Shown here: one piece after another, positions 40,778-49,175 of the stretch
Position numbering within the stretch: the stretch's first letter is position 1
Layout: each line of letters starts with the position of its first letter
Origin: JAOAPY01 sp041492185
GTDB lineage: Bacteria > Acidobacteriota > Blastocatellia > Pyrinomonadales > Pyrinomonadaceae
Length of the DNA: 64,000 nt
Direction: 5' to 3'
Assembly: GCA_041492185.1 (NCBI GenBank)
Contig: JBGPWL010000007.1
Span: forward strand, 1 to 64,000
Translations under genes and position numbers: made by a program
Notes under the pieces: generated by a model
The model's input: the letters and a program-made list of their open reading frames with translations, nothing else
What the model was told of the DNA's origin: nothing
Database searches by the model: none

Positions 40778-42358
40778 TCACGGCACCGATTCGTAAGCCA
40801 CTGCGGCGATCTCGCCTACGGTCTGGCCGGCGATTCTTTTCACGTCATCGCTGTCCGGAAGCACCGAGACGTTGTTGATGTAGATGGCGAATGCGACGTG
40901 TTGGCCGCCGGCGGTGGTCATGTAACCCGCGAGGCCTTTTGCCGTGACGAGTAGTCTGCGATTGAGCGGATCGTAAGCGCCGAACGTTCCGGTCTTTGCG
41001 TGTACCTTGCCCGCGGCAGACGAATCGGGTTGGATGTCGAAGAGTGTTCCGTCGCGACCGAGTATCGGAAGCGCGTTGAAAAAGTCGGCATAGTCTTTTT
41101 GCTTCGCCATGAATGCGAGATAGCTCACCATGAATTCCGGCGTGAAGTGCGCGTTGCCGCCGGCGCCATCGCCCTGCGCCGCGCCGGTTAGATCAAGACC
41201 AGCGCGTTGCAGGAATTCGCGTTCAAGATCGAAGCCGTTCTTAGATCCATCTTTCGGTCCGAGCATTGCCGCGAGGATCATCGGAGTCATACTGGCGTGC
41301 AGATTCTGGCTCACCTTGAGCGTGACTTTCACTTCCTCTTTCATCGGCGCTGAAACGTGTTCGGCAATGGCACGATCAGGAGTGTAAAAAGCGGCGAGCG
41401 CTTTGAAGTCGCGCTTCTCGTTAGGCCCGCTCAGCTCCATTTGAATTCCTTTTTCGCGCAGCGCTTCTACTAAAACGACTTCCGCGAAGCGGCTGGGCAC
41501 AGGCACGGAGTACTTGTACAGGATCGCAGGTTTATTCGCCGGAAAGTTTCCGGTGATGGTGACGGTCTGCGACCCATCCGGGTTCCTGACGATGGACGAC
41601 CATTCGATCTCCCGCTTCGAGTCGGGCTTGCCCGTTGTCGCTTTGTTAACGAAGGTAACGTAGGAAGTTACAGGCGATTGTTGAAAGACAACCGGCGCAC
41701 CTTCGCTTGCGCCCGGACTGACCGTGACATCGACAATATTGTCGTTGATTACGATTGGTGACATGACGACGCCTGTACCCAATTCGCGTTGGCCTTCTGG
41801 AAACAGGCTGATATCGATGATCACATGGCCGCTAATCCTTTTGATGTGCGCGTCGGCGATCTGCTGTGCCAGTTTGCGGATAATCAGCAGAGGATCGCCG
41901 GGCACGGCACGAGTCGCAGGGTCACCGTCGTAAGAGTGATCTTCATTTTCAAAAGCCAGCGTACCGTCCGGGCGAACGCGCGCCGAAAGGTTCGGATCGC
42001 CGCTGGCGACGAGGACCAGATCGCCATCGAGGGTGCCGTCGGAGGAGATTGGCCCGGTACGATAGACGCGCGTATGAAAACGAAAGTCTCCGCCAAGCAA
42101 TTCAAGCGCGGTGCCTTCAGTGAGCAGCTTTGTCGTCGAAGCGGGAACGAAAAGCTTGTCGGCATTTAAGGTGTAGAGGGGCTTGCCGGAATCCAGCGAA
42201 AAGAATTCGATGCCGAAGATCGCATGACGAAACTCCGGACGATCCATAATTTTCTGAATACGTTCTGCCAGGCTCTGTTGAGTTGCAGTTGGCTGTGCGG
42301 TCACCGGCAGAACGAAAAGCCCGATCACCAATAGGGAAAGCGCAAGAATCCGTTTCAT
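40778..42358 (-). CDS. dacB: D-Ala-D-Ala carboxypeptidase/endopeptidase (PBP4, S13)
   Basis: A 526-residue periplasmic penicillin-binding protein of the S13/PBP4 type. Signal peptide: KRILALSLLVIGLFVLPVTA (residues 2-21). Catalytic motifs: SxxK in VPASTTKLLTEGTAL, SxN as SQN in LKVSQNLHASMTPMI, and KTG in VHAKTGTFGAYD. The large inserted domain between SxxK and SxN typical of PBP4 is present. It trims pentapeptides or cuts cross-links in peptidoglycan. I chose ATG 42358 (signal peptide start) over the longer frame to 42436. The stop lies 4 bases before the next minus-strand gene. Confidence 0.92.
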   Translation of the reverse strand: MKRILALSLLVIGLFVLPVTAQPTATQQSLAERIQKIMDRPEFRHAIFGIEFFSLDSGKPLYTLNADKLFVPASTTKLLTEGTALELLGGDFRFHTRVYRTGPISSDGTLDGDLVLVASGDPNLSARVRPDGTLAFENEDHSYDGDPATRAVPGDPLLIIRKLAQQIADAHIKRISGHVIIDISLFPEGQRELGTGVVMSPIVINDNIVDVTVSPGASEGAPVVFQQSPVTSYVTFVNKATTGKPDSKREIEWSSIVRNPDGSQTVTITGNFPANKPAILYKYSVPVPSRFAEVVLVEALREKGIQMELSGPNEKRDFKALAAFYTPDRAIAEHVSAPMKEEVKVTLKVSQNLHASMTPMILAAMLGPKDGSKNGFDLEREFLQRAGLDLTGAAQGDGAGGNAHFTPEFMVSYLAFMAKQKDYADFFNALPILGRDGTLFDIQPDSSAAGKVHAKTGTFGAYDPLNRRLLVTAKGLAGYMTTAGGQHVAFAIYINNVSVLPDSDDVKRIAGQTVGEIAAVAYESVP

Positions 42359-42432
42359 TGTTGCGGCTCCTTTCAACGAATGCGAATTGTAATTGGAACG
42401 ATCAATGGTTCTGAGCGATATCAATCCGAAAT

Positions 42433-42882
42433 TCAACCAGCCAACTTCGCCTTCACTATCTCGCTCACCGTGCGCCCGTCGGCGTTTTTGCCGGCCAGAA
42501 GCGCTTGCGCGGCTTTCATTACTTTGCCCATGTCCTTGATGGACTGCGCGTCAGTCTCAGAGATTGCCGCCGCCACTGCTTGCTCGATCTCTTCGCGCGA
42601 GGCGGCCGCCGGCAGATAAGCATCGAGCACCACAACTTCCGCCTGTTCCTTTGCGACCAGATCCTGGCGTCCGCCCTTTTCGAATTGTTCGATCGAATCC
42701 TGCCGCTGCTTGACCAGCGAACGCAGCAATTTGATCATCTCGTCTTCATCCAACGCGCTGCCCTTTTCGATCTCACGGTTTTGCAGGGCGGCTTTCACCA
42801 TGCGCAGCGTCGAAGTTCGCGCCGCGTCTCTGTCCTTCATGGCCGTGGTTAGATCGGCGATGATTTGTTCTCTTAAGCTCAT
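42433..42882 (-). CDS. GatB/YqeY-domain protein
   Basis: A 149-residue YqeY-family protein: MSLREQIIADLTTAMKDRDA, RTSTLRMVKAALQNREIEKG, LLRSLVKQRQDSIEQFEKGG and VVLDAYLPAAASREEIEQAV follow the family pattern, and the C-terminal part resembles the tail domain of GatB, the amidotransferase that converts Glu-tRNAGln. YqeY stand-alone proteins probably bind tRNA or ribosomal components, but the role is unproven. Upstream of dacB on the same strand; the 74-base gap suggests a shared transcript. Confidence 0.92.
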   Translation of the reverse strand: MSLREQIIADLTTAMKDRDAARTSTLRMVKAALQNREIEKGSALDEDEMIKLLRSLVKQRQDSIEQFEKGGRQDLVAKEQAEVVVLDAYLPAAASREEIEQAVAAAISETDAQSIKDMGKVMKAAQALLAGKNADGRTVSEIVKAKLAG

Positions 42883-43033
42883 GTGTTTGCTCTCGGCCTC
42901 TCGCTTAGCAGTTGATTCTCAGATTTTCTTCTGCAAGACTCTAGCGCATTCGGCGTAACTCCGCTAAGATTCTGGCTGCACTACGTTAAGCTGCTTGCGG
43001 GTTACGGCTTTCCAGCCATCCTAATTAAAAGAG

Positions 43034-45424
43034 ATGCTGTCCCCCAATTTCATCTTACAGGAGCGTTACCGCATCGTTCGTCTGCTGGGCGAAGGCGGCA
43101 TGGGAGCTGTCTACGAGGCGATCGATCAGCGCGTTAGCTGTTTGGTAGCGCTGAAAGAAACGCTGATGGGCACTGACGAAGAGTCAAAGCAGGCATTCCA
43201 GCGCGAAGCAGCGTTGCTGGCGAACCTGCGCCATTCCGCCTTGCCGAAAGTAATGGATTATTTCAGCGAGGGCGAAGGGCTGTTTCTCGTCATGGAGTAC
43301 ATACCCGGCTATGACCTCGCCGAATTATTGGAGCTGCGTGGCAGTCCGTTTCCACAGGACCAGGTTTTACGTTGGGCTGATGAGCTGCTGAAAGTCCTCC
43401 AGTATTTGCACACTCGTCATCCGCCGATCCTTCATCGCGATATCAAGCCCGCTAATCTGAAGCTGACGAAGCAAGGCGAAATTTTCCTGCTCGACTTTGG
43501 TTTGGCCAAAGGCGCGGCCGGGCAGATGCCGACGATCAAAACGAGCAAGAGTGTGCGCGGGTACACGCCGGTTTTTTCGTCGCTGGAGCAGATTCATGGC
43601 AAGGGCACTGACCCGCGCAGCGATCTCTACTCGCTCGGCGCAACGTTGTATACGATGCTTACGGGACAAGCTCCCGTGGATGCGCCCACCAGATTCGCGG
43701 CCGCTGAAGACGAAGAAAAAGATCCGCTGGCCACAGTTCATCACCTTAGTCCGAACATTTTTCCCGCGATATCCGACGTCATTCTTCAGTCGATGGCCGT
43801 CCGGCGTCGCGATCGATTCAGTAGTGCCGCGGCGATGCGCACGGCATTGCGAGAAGCGGAAGCACAGTGGCTGCAAGCGAGCGAGCAACAGCGCAAAGCG
43901 CAAAAAGCCGAACCGGCCCGGGATAGTGAACACGAAACACGTTTGCTGGAAGAGTCAGAACGCCGCCGTCGGGTCAACGAGGAAGAACAACAGCGGCTCG
44001 CTGCTGAAGCTGAACAAAGGCGCATCGCAGAAGAGCAACGACAAGAAGAGAAGCGCCGGCTCGCCGCTGAAGCCGAACAACGACGCATCGCAGAAGAACG
44101 ACAGCGTGACGCAGAACGTCGCCGTCGCCTCGAGGCTGAACAGCAGCGGATGGCGGAGGAACGGCGTCGAGAGGAAGAGCGTCAGCGGTTGGCGGCTGAA
44201 GCTGAACAACGACGCATCGCAGAGGAGCGACGTCGAGAAGAAGAGCGCCGGCTCGCGGCCGAAGCGGAACAAAGGCGCATGGCGGAGGAACGGCGTCGTG
44301 AGGAAGAGCGCATCAGGCGTGAACGCGAAGAGCCCACACTCGTTTCCGAAACAACGTTACCGGGCGGCGAACAATGGGGTCCATCGCACGACCTTTATCC
44401 AACTCAGCCGAGCATCGCGACAGAGGACATTCCGCGGGCGCTCGAAACGCCGCCGCCTAAACCGCCGGATGTCAAAACGATTCGGGTCACGCATCCGGAA
44501 ATGAAACCGCGGCCCAGTGAATCGCTGGATCACATAACGACGCCTTCAATGCCCTCGTACCAAACTCACGCGACACCGCCGCGAAGCTCGGGCGGAAAAG
44601 TGATCGCGATCGTCGTGTCAATATTAATTGTCGTCGGCCTTTCAGTCGCAGGTGTCGTCTGGTACGTGATGTCGAGCAGCCAGACTGACACTGGATCAAC
44701 ATCGAAGCAGGACGCAACCGGCAAAAACAATACGCCCGCGAAAACTGTGACGCCGCCTGCGGGCATGGCTTATGTTCCCGGCGGAGACTTCACAATGGGC
44801 CGCGATGATGGGGACGAATACGAACGGCCGGCGCACAAGATGAATGTGAAGGCCTTCTTCATCGACACGCACGAAGTAACAAATGAAGATTATCGAAAGT
44901 TTATAGCCGCTACGAATCATCGCCTGCCGCCCGGTTGGGTGGGGAAGACCTATGTTTCTCCCGAGGAGGCAGACTTCCCGGTCAGAGGCGTGAACTGGGA
45001 CGACGCCAACGATTACGCGAAGTGGGCCGGGAAGCGTTTGCCGACCGAAGAAGAATGGGAGTTTGCCGCGCGCGGCACAGATGGACGCCGCTATCCCTGG
45101 GGCAACGATTGGCGACCCGGACTGGCCAATGCGAACCACGCGAACAGCGGCACCGTAGCGGTTGGTCTATTCAAAGGAGCATCGCCTTTTGGCGCGGTCG
45201 ATATGGTCGGAAATGCCTGGGAATGGACGGCGACTTCTTTGCAGGCATATCCAGGCGGTCAAATACCGCAGCAGTTGCCTCTCGCCTTGAAAGTAATTCG
45301 CGGCGGAACTTTCGAAAGCAACGAGAACCAGGCTACCTGCACCTATCGCCGGGGCTGGCCGGCGCGAGACGCCAAGACCTACAGCCAAACCGGCTTTCGT
45401 TGCGCGAAGGACGTCGGCAATTGA
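43034..45424 (+). CDS. Ser/Thr protein kinase fused to a formylglycine-enzyme-like domain
   Basis: A 796-residue membrane-anchored fusion. Residues 10-280: Hanks-type kinase with GEGGMGAVYEAIDQ (P-loop), ALKETLMG (catalytic Lys), LHRDIKPANLKL and LLDFGLAKG. Residues ~288-432: charged coiled coil built of near-identical units (LAAEAEQRRIAEERRREEER). Residues ~440-515: Pro-rich linker. About 521-541: transmembrane helix (KVIAIVVSILIVVGLSVAGV). Residues ~575-796: SUMF1/FGE-sulfatase domain (GMAYVPGGDFTMGRDDGDEY, FFIDTHEVTNEDYRKF, GKRLPTEEEWEFAARGTDGR, VRGGTFES-like IRGGTFES, GFRCAK). The kinase is cytoplasmic and the FGE-like part periplasmic. Whether the latter oxidises Cys or only binds ligand is open. 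Followed by two TPR genes. Confidence 0.93.
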   Translation: MLSPNFILQERYRIVRLLGEGGMGAVYEAIDQRVSCLVALKETLMGTDEESKQAFQREAALLANLRHSALPKVMDYFSEGEGLFLVMEYIPGYDLAELLELRGSPFPQDQVLRWADELLKVLQYLHTRHPPILHRDIKPANLKLTKQGEIFLLDFGLAKGAAGQMPTIKTSKSVRGYTPVFSSLEQIHGKGTDPRSDLYSLGATLYTMLTGQAPVDAPTRFAAAEDEEKDPLATVHHLSPNIFPAISDVILQSMAVRRRDRFSSAAAMRTALREAEAQWLQASEQQRKAQKAEPARDSEHETRLLEESERRRRVNEEEQQRLAAEAEQRRIAEEQRQEEKRRLAAEAEQRRIAEERQRDAERRRRLEAEQQRMAEERRREEERQRLAAEAEQRRIAEERRREEERRLAAEAEQRRMAEERRREEERIRREREEPTLVSETTLPGGEQWGPSHDLYPTQPSIATEDIPRALETPPPKPPDVKTIRVTHPEMKPRPSESLDHITTPSMPSYQTHATPPRSSGGKVIAIVVSILIVVGLSVAGVVWYVMSSSQTDTGSTSKQDATGKNNTPAKTVTPPAGMAYVPGGDFTMGRDDGDEYERPAHKMNVKAFFIDTHEVTNEDYRKFIAATNHRLPPGWVGKTYVSPEEADFPVRGVNWDDANDYAKWAGKRLPTEEEWEFAARGTDGRRYPWGNDWRPGLANANHANSGTVAVGLFKGASPFGAVDMVGNAWEWTATSLQAYPGGQIPQQLPLALKVIRGGTFESNENQATCTYRRGWPARDAKTYSQTGFRCAKDVGN

Positions 45425-45516
45425 TTTAGGCCCTGAATTATGAGCCCAGACTCTCGCGCGCAACAACTTTCTGACGAGTCGTCGAAGAACAACTAACAAC
45501 ATCCAGAGGACTTGAT

Positions 45517-46569
45517 ATGCATTACTTGAATTCAAAGCTCAAAAAGTTGGCGATGTGCCTCTTTCTTTCTTTCGGCGCTTTCACGATCTGTGCGGCCCAA
45601 AGCGCTGATCCACGAAAAGAAACCGAGCGGCCCGCGAATCCAACTGTCCGCAAAACTACGACACGAAGACCGTCAACTCGATCACCCACGCGCCGACCGA
45701 CCGTCGATGATCAAGTCGAGGATGCGATCGACAAGGGCAACAAAGCGCGCAACGCCCGTCAATACGACGAGGCCGAGCAGCAATACCGCCGGGCGTTGCT
45801 GTTTCGGCCAACCGAAGAGCGCGCGTTTTCAGGGTTGGGGAACGTGTTTTACGATCAAGGACGCTACCCGGAAGCGGTGGCCGGCTATAAAGAAGCCGCC
45901 CGTCTGAATCCTGACGATCCTTATCCGCACTACAACCTCGGCCAGTCCTACTTCTGGGGACTGAAGCGCTACGACGACGCGATCGCAGCGTTCCGAGAAG
46001 CCGTTCGACTTAAGCCGGACTATGGGGACGCGATGAGCAACCTCGCCTACGCATACCTTCAGACGGAGCGTTACGACGAAGCCATCGCGGAGTATGGTCA
46101 GGCAATCCGCCTGAAGCCGAACGCGTCGGATCTCCGGATAAATATCGGCGTCTGTTACTATCATTTGAAGCGGTACGACGACGCGATTAGAGAATACCGG
46201 AACGCGATTAGCCTCGCGCCGGGAGACTCGATAGCCCATCAGGACCTCGCCAATACTTTCTACGATCTGAAGCGTTACGACGAGGCGAATCAGGAATACA
46301 GGGAAGCGATCCGTTTGAAACCTGACTACGCCGAAGCCCATGTGGGTCTGGGAAATATTTATTACAGCTACCTGAAGCAATATCAGAACGCAGTCGTGGA
46401 ATTCAAGGAAGCAGTGCGCCTGAAACCGAATCTTGATTACGCGCATTACGATCTTGGACTGGCCTACGTCGTCCTGCGCGACAAGGACTCGGCCATGGGG
46501 CAATATCAGGAATTGAGGCGTATGAGTTCAAATTACGCCGACAAGCTGCTGGCGGAGATTAATAAGTAA
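45517..46569 (+). CDS. Exported TPR protein
   Basis: A 350-residue protein with an N-terminal signal peptide (residues ~8-28, ending TICAAQS), a basic Pro/Arg/Thr-rich linker (about 30-65), then seven or eight tetratricopeptide repeats: each unit of 34 residues has the pattern YDEAIAEYGQAIRLKPNASD. It lies between the kinase-FGE gene (92 bases upstream) and a second TPR gene (20 bases downstream). TPR arrays bind proteins, so a periplasmic partner of the FGE-like domain is conceivable; this is only inferred from context. Confidence 0.9.
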   Translation: MHYLNSKLKKLAMCLFLSFGAFTICAAQSADPRKETERPANPTVRKTTTRRPSTRSPTRRPTVDDQVEDAIDKGNKARNARQYDEAEQQYRRALLFRPTEERAFSGLGNVFYDQGRYPEAVAGYKEAARLNPDDPYPHYNLGQSYFWGLKRYDDAIAAFREAVRLKPDYGDAMSNLAYAYLQTERYDEAIAEYGQAIRLKPNASDLRINIGVCYYHLKRYDDAIREYRNAISLAPGDSIAHQDLANTFYDLKRYDEANQEYREAIRLKPDYAEAHVGLGNIYYSYLKQYQNAVVEFKEAVRLKPNLDYAHYDLGLAYVVLRDKDSAMGQYQELRRMSSNYADKLLAEINK

Positions 46570-46589
46570 TTAGAGAAGAGGACATCTAA

Positions 46590-47759
46590 TTGATATCCGG
46601 TAGTAGGAACAAGAAGCGTGGGACTGTTCGCATTCTTGCTTCGGTAGTTTTCTTGCTTAGCGTTTCCGGCTTTGCCCGACCGCAGGGGCCCGCAGGTGAA
46701 GGGCCGAAGCGAGGAGCCAGAGTACGTCCAGCGAACCCGGCGGTACATGGTTCCCTGAAAGCCTCACCAATTCTCCGACGGGTCGAGAGCGAGCTGCAGC
46801 AAGGGAACGAACAGCTTGATGCCCGGAATTACGCGGCGGCCATAAAGCATTATCGAATTGCCTCACAACTTAATCCAAAGGAGCCGCGAGCATTCTACGG
46901 TCTGGGGAACGCTTTTTATGAAAGCGCAAAGCATAACTCTCTGGAAGAAACGAGATTATTAGAGGAGGCTGTGCGCGCTTACAATCGCGCGATTCGTATC
47001 AGCCCCCTGTTTGTGGACGCACTGATCGGTCTCGGCGACACGTTTGACAGCCTGAAACGTTACCCAGAGGCGATTGCGGAATACAAGCAGGCCATCGCAC
47101 TCAATCCTCAGAACGCGACGGCATACTATGACCTCGGTCTTACGCTCTACAGCCAGCAACGCTACGCCGAGGCGATCGAGAAATTTAAGCAGGCCATCGA
47201 ACTCAATCCTTTTGCGGACGCATACTATAGTCTGGGTCTTACTTACTACGACCAGGAACGTTACCCAGAGGCGATCGAGGAATATAAGCAGGCCCTCGAA
47301 CTCGATCCCCGGAATGCGGACGCACACCACGGTCTTGGGAACTCGTACGACGCGCAGCAACGCTACGTGGAGGCGATCGAGGAATATAAGAAAGCCATCG
47401 AACTCGAACCTCAGAATGCGACGGCGTACTATAATTTGGCTGACACCTACAACAAGCAACAACGCCATGCAGAAGCGGTCGAGGCATACAAGAAGGCCAT
47501 CGAACTCGAACCTCAGAATGCGACTTCATACTATGGTTTGGGTCTTTCGTACTACGACCAGCGACTCTATCCGGAAGCGATTAAGGAATACAAGAAAGCC
47601 ATCGAGCTCGATTCAAAGTTTTCACTGGCCCACTACGGGCTGGGACTTGCATACGTGTATACGAACAATAAGGCCGCAGCGATGGACGAATACGTCGCCT
47701 TGAAGGTTTTGAAATCCGAGTACGCCGACACGCTTCTGGCAGAGATTAATAAACAGTAG
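46590..47759 (+). CDS. Exported TPR protein, paralogue of the upstream gene
   Basis: A 389-residue protein with a signal-like hydrophobic segment (residues ~14-29) and eight or more TPRs from residue ~65 to the end. The central units are unusually alike at both protein and DNA level (EYKKAIELEPQNATAYYNLA, EAYKKAIELEPQNATSYYGL), which points to recent unit duplication. It begins with TTG 46590 directly downstream of AAGAGG; no ATG exists before the signal segment. It probably forms an operon with the TPR gene upstream. A truncated kinase gene starts 26 bases after its stop. Confidence 0.85.
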   Translation: MISGSRNKKRGTVRILASVVFLLSVSGFARPQGPAGEGPKRGARVRPANPAVHGSLKASPILRRVESELQQGNEQLDARNYAAAIKHYRIASQLNPKEPRAFYGLGNAFYESAKHNSLEETRLLEEAVRAYNRAIRISPLFVDALIGLGDTFDSLKRYPEAIAEYKQAIALNPQNATAYYDLGLTLYSQQRYAEAIEKFKQAIELNPFADAYYSLGLTYYDQERYPEAIEEYKQALELDPRNADAHHGLGNSYDAQQRYVEAIEEYKKAIELEPQNATAYYNLADTYNKQQRHAEAVEAYKKAIELEPQNATSYYGLGLSYYDQRLYPEAIKEYKKAIELDSKFSLAHYGLGLAYVYTNNKAAAMDEYVALKVLKSEYADTLLAEINKQ

Positions 47760-47785
47760 GTGCGAAACCTCGCGAAGCTTCGAAC

Positions 47786-48007
47786 ATGCTGGCCCCAAAC
47801 ACGATTTTGCAAAATCGTTATCGCGTGGTGCGTGAACTCGGACACGGCGGCATGGGCACGGTCTACGAAGCTGTGGACCAAGAGACCACTGCTGGGTGGG
47901 ACCAAGATGCCGGATACCTGCGCTTGGCGGCTCGAGCCGGCCTCCACCCGGTCTCTCGCAACATCCTCATCGGGTTTCGTGTGGTGGCGGTTGCGCGGAC
48001 TCCGTAG
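47786..48007 (+). pseudogene. Truncated Ser/Thr kinase N-terminus
   Basis: The first 32 residues (LAPNTILQNRYRVVRELGHG, then GMGTVYEAVDQ) align closely with residues 1-32 of the kinase at 43034 (LSPNFILQERYRIVRLLGEG). After EAVDQ the similarity stops abruptly; the remaining frame (to 48007) has no kinase lysine, catalytic loop or DFG motif and reads like repeat DNA. A second kinase gene, probably part of the same TPR locus, was cut off by insertion or deletion of sequence, and a palindromic repeat array follows directly. Confidence 0.8.
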
Positions 48008-48083
48008 CCTTTTCACTCTTGCGGGCTTCAGCCGGAGCTCCTTCGTGCCTCTGCGTGATGTGCGAAAGGCCTTGCCGGTTCAT

Positions 48084-48292
48084 CGCCCCGTCAGGGGCGA
48101 GATGTTTATAGTAACGATGTTCTCCAGAGAATTTCTGGCGAGCTCCGTCAGGAGCGGAATGTGAAGGATCATTTCGCTCCTGGCGGAGCTTCGTTAGCTA
48201 TGTCAGCTTGGTTCTATAAATATCTCGCTCCTGACGGAGCTTAGGTCGATTTACTTTGGCTCGGTCTATAAACGTTTCACTCCTCGGAGTTG
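48084..48292. repeat. Array of GCTCC-palindromes with TCTATAAACATCTC linkers
   Basis: Four or five hairpins in a row: CGCCCCGTCAGGGGCG followed by AGATGTTTATAG (48084-48111), GCTCCGTCAGGAGC followed by GGAATG, CATTTC followed by GCTCCTGGCGGAGC, TCTATAAATATCTC followed by GCTCCTGACGGAGC, and TCTATAAACGTTTC followed by ACTCCTCGGAGT. The same layout recurs at 62038-62215. The region between the kinase fragment and the Fic gene (48008-48344) holds nothing else. Confidence 0.85.
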
Positions 48293-48344
48293 GCCTTCGT
48301 GAAGGTTCAGCGCGGGGCCAGATTAGATTGGATTTGGCGTGCTC

Positions 48345-49136
48345 TCATGCGTCCTTTGCGGGCTTCAGCGACTTAACCAGCATGGTGAGAAACGGAACGC
48401 AGCGATCGTAGTCAAGCGTGTAAAAGTTCAATCCGAGCTTGATGTTTTGGTAGTACTTAACCACATTTTCTTTGTAATACATCTCCGATGGCACGTGCCA
48501 GGCCTCTCGTCCCAACTTGGTTGCTAAGAACCATTTCTCCAGAAGCCGCGCGGCGCGCCCGTTGCCGTCCATGAACGGATGCACGTGAACAAAGACCAGA
48601 TGAAGCAAGGCCGCGTGGTAAAACGTCCCAGCAACGTTGAGCGTGGAACTGCGCAACTGCTTCACTTCGGCGAACATTTGTCGCATTGCGCTCGGCACAT
48701 GTTCCGACTCAAGCGCCGCATATTCCATTCCAGCACGACTGTAAACATAGACCATCTGCTCGCGGTACTTTCCCAGCGTTGACTTGCTAAGCAGCGTTGC
48801 GGCAAGCAGTCCGTGCGCGGTGAGAAAGTTCCTCTCGTTCAGCGCATGGGTCTGAGCAAACCGGTAAGCCGACTCGAGGTCTTCGATCTCTTTACGGTCT
48901 CTGGCCTTGAACTGAATTCGACGACCTCTGAACTTCGAGGCGAGATAACTGTTAACGTCAATCGGATTTCCTTCGATGTTCGAGGAATAAACCGCGGATA
49001 CAGCGTTGGAGAAATCAATCGCCGGCAATTTGTTGGAAGAGACAAACTCGCGCCACAGGTTCCCGGCGGGTTTTTTGCCCAACTCTTTGAGCCACTGCTT
49101 CAAGTAGCGCTGGTCGGCAACGTTCATCGACTGCAT
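48345..49136 (-). CDS. Fic-family protein (class II, N-terminal inhibitory helix)
   Basis: A 263-residue Fic protein. The AMP-transfer motif is intact: HPFMDGNGRAARLLEKW (HPFxDGNGR). The inhibitory helix motif (S/T)xxxEG appears near residue 50 as SSNIEGNPIDVNSY, which places it in the class with an N-terminal autoinhibitory helix. Family members transfer AMP or related groups from nucleotides to target proteins. Targets range from gyrase to housekeeping proteins and cannot be read here. No small antitoxin (class I) gene is adjacent, consistent with built-in inhibition. ATG 49136 is taken as start; ATG at residue 4 is an alternative. Confidence 0.92.
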   Translation of the reverse strand: MQSMNVADQRYLKQWLKELGKKPAGNLWREFVSSNKLPAIDFSNAVSAVYSSNIEGNPIDVNSYLASKFRGRRIQFKARDRKEIEDLESAYRFAQTHALNERNFLTAHGLLAATLLSKSTLGKYREQMVYVYSRAGMEYAALESEHVPSAMRQMFAEVKQLRSSTLNVAGTFYHAALLHLVFVHVHPFMDGNGRAARLLEKWFLATKLGREAWHVPSEMYYKENVVKYYQNIKLGLNFYTLDYDRCVPFLTMLVKSLKPAKDA

Positions 49137-49175
49137 GATAAGGTTTCCCGGCGAGTTGCGCTAATCTCACTCGCT

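Noticed and set aside
43497..44504. 335-residue alternative frame in the kinase gene
   Set aside because: Shifted translation of the repetitive coiled-coil region; the kinase-FGE frame explains the segment.
47074..47703. 209-residue frame inside the second TPR gene
   Set aside because: Ser/Arg/Thr-rich shifted translation of the repeated TPR DNA.
48084..48292. CRISPR array
   Set aside because: Units are palindromes with differing stems and no regular repeat-spacer length; no cas genes nearby.
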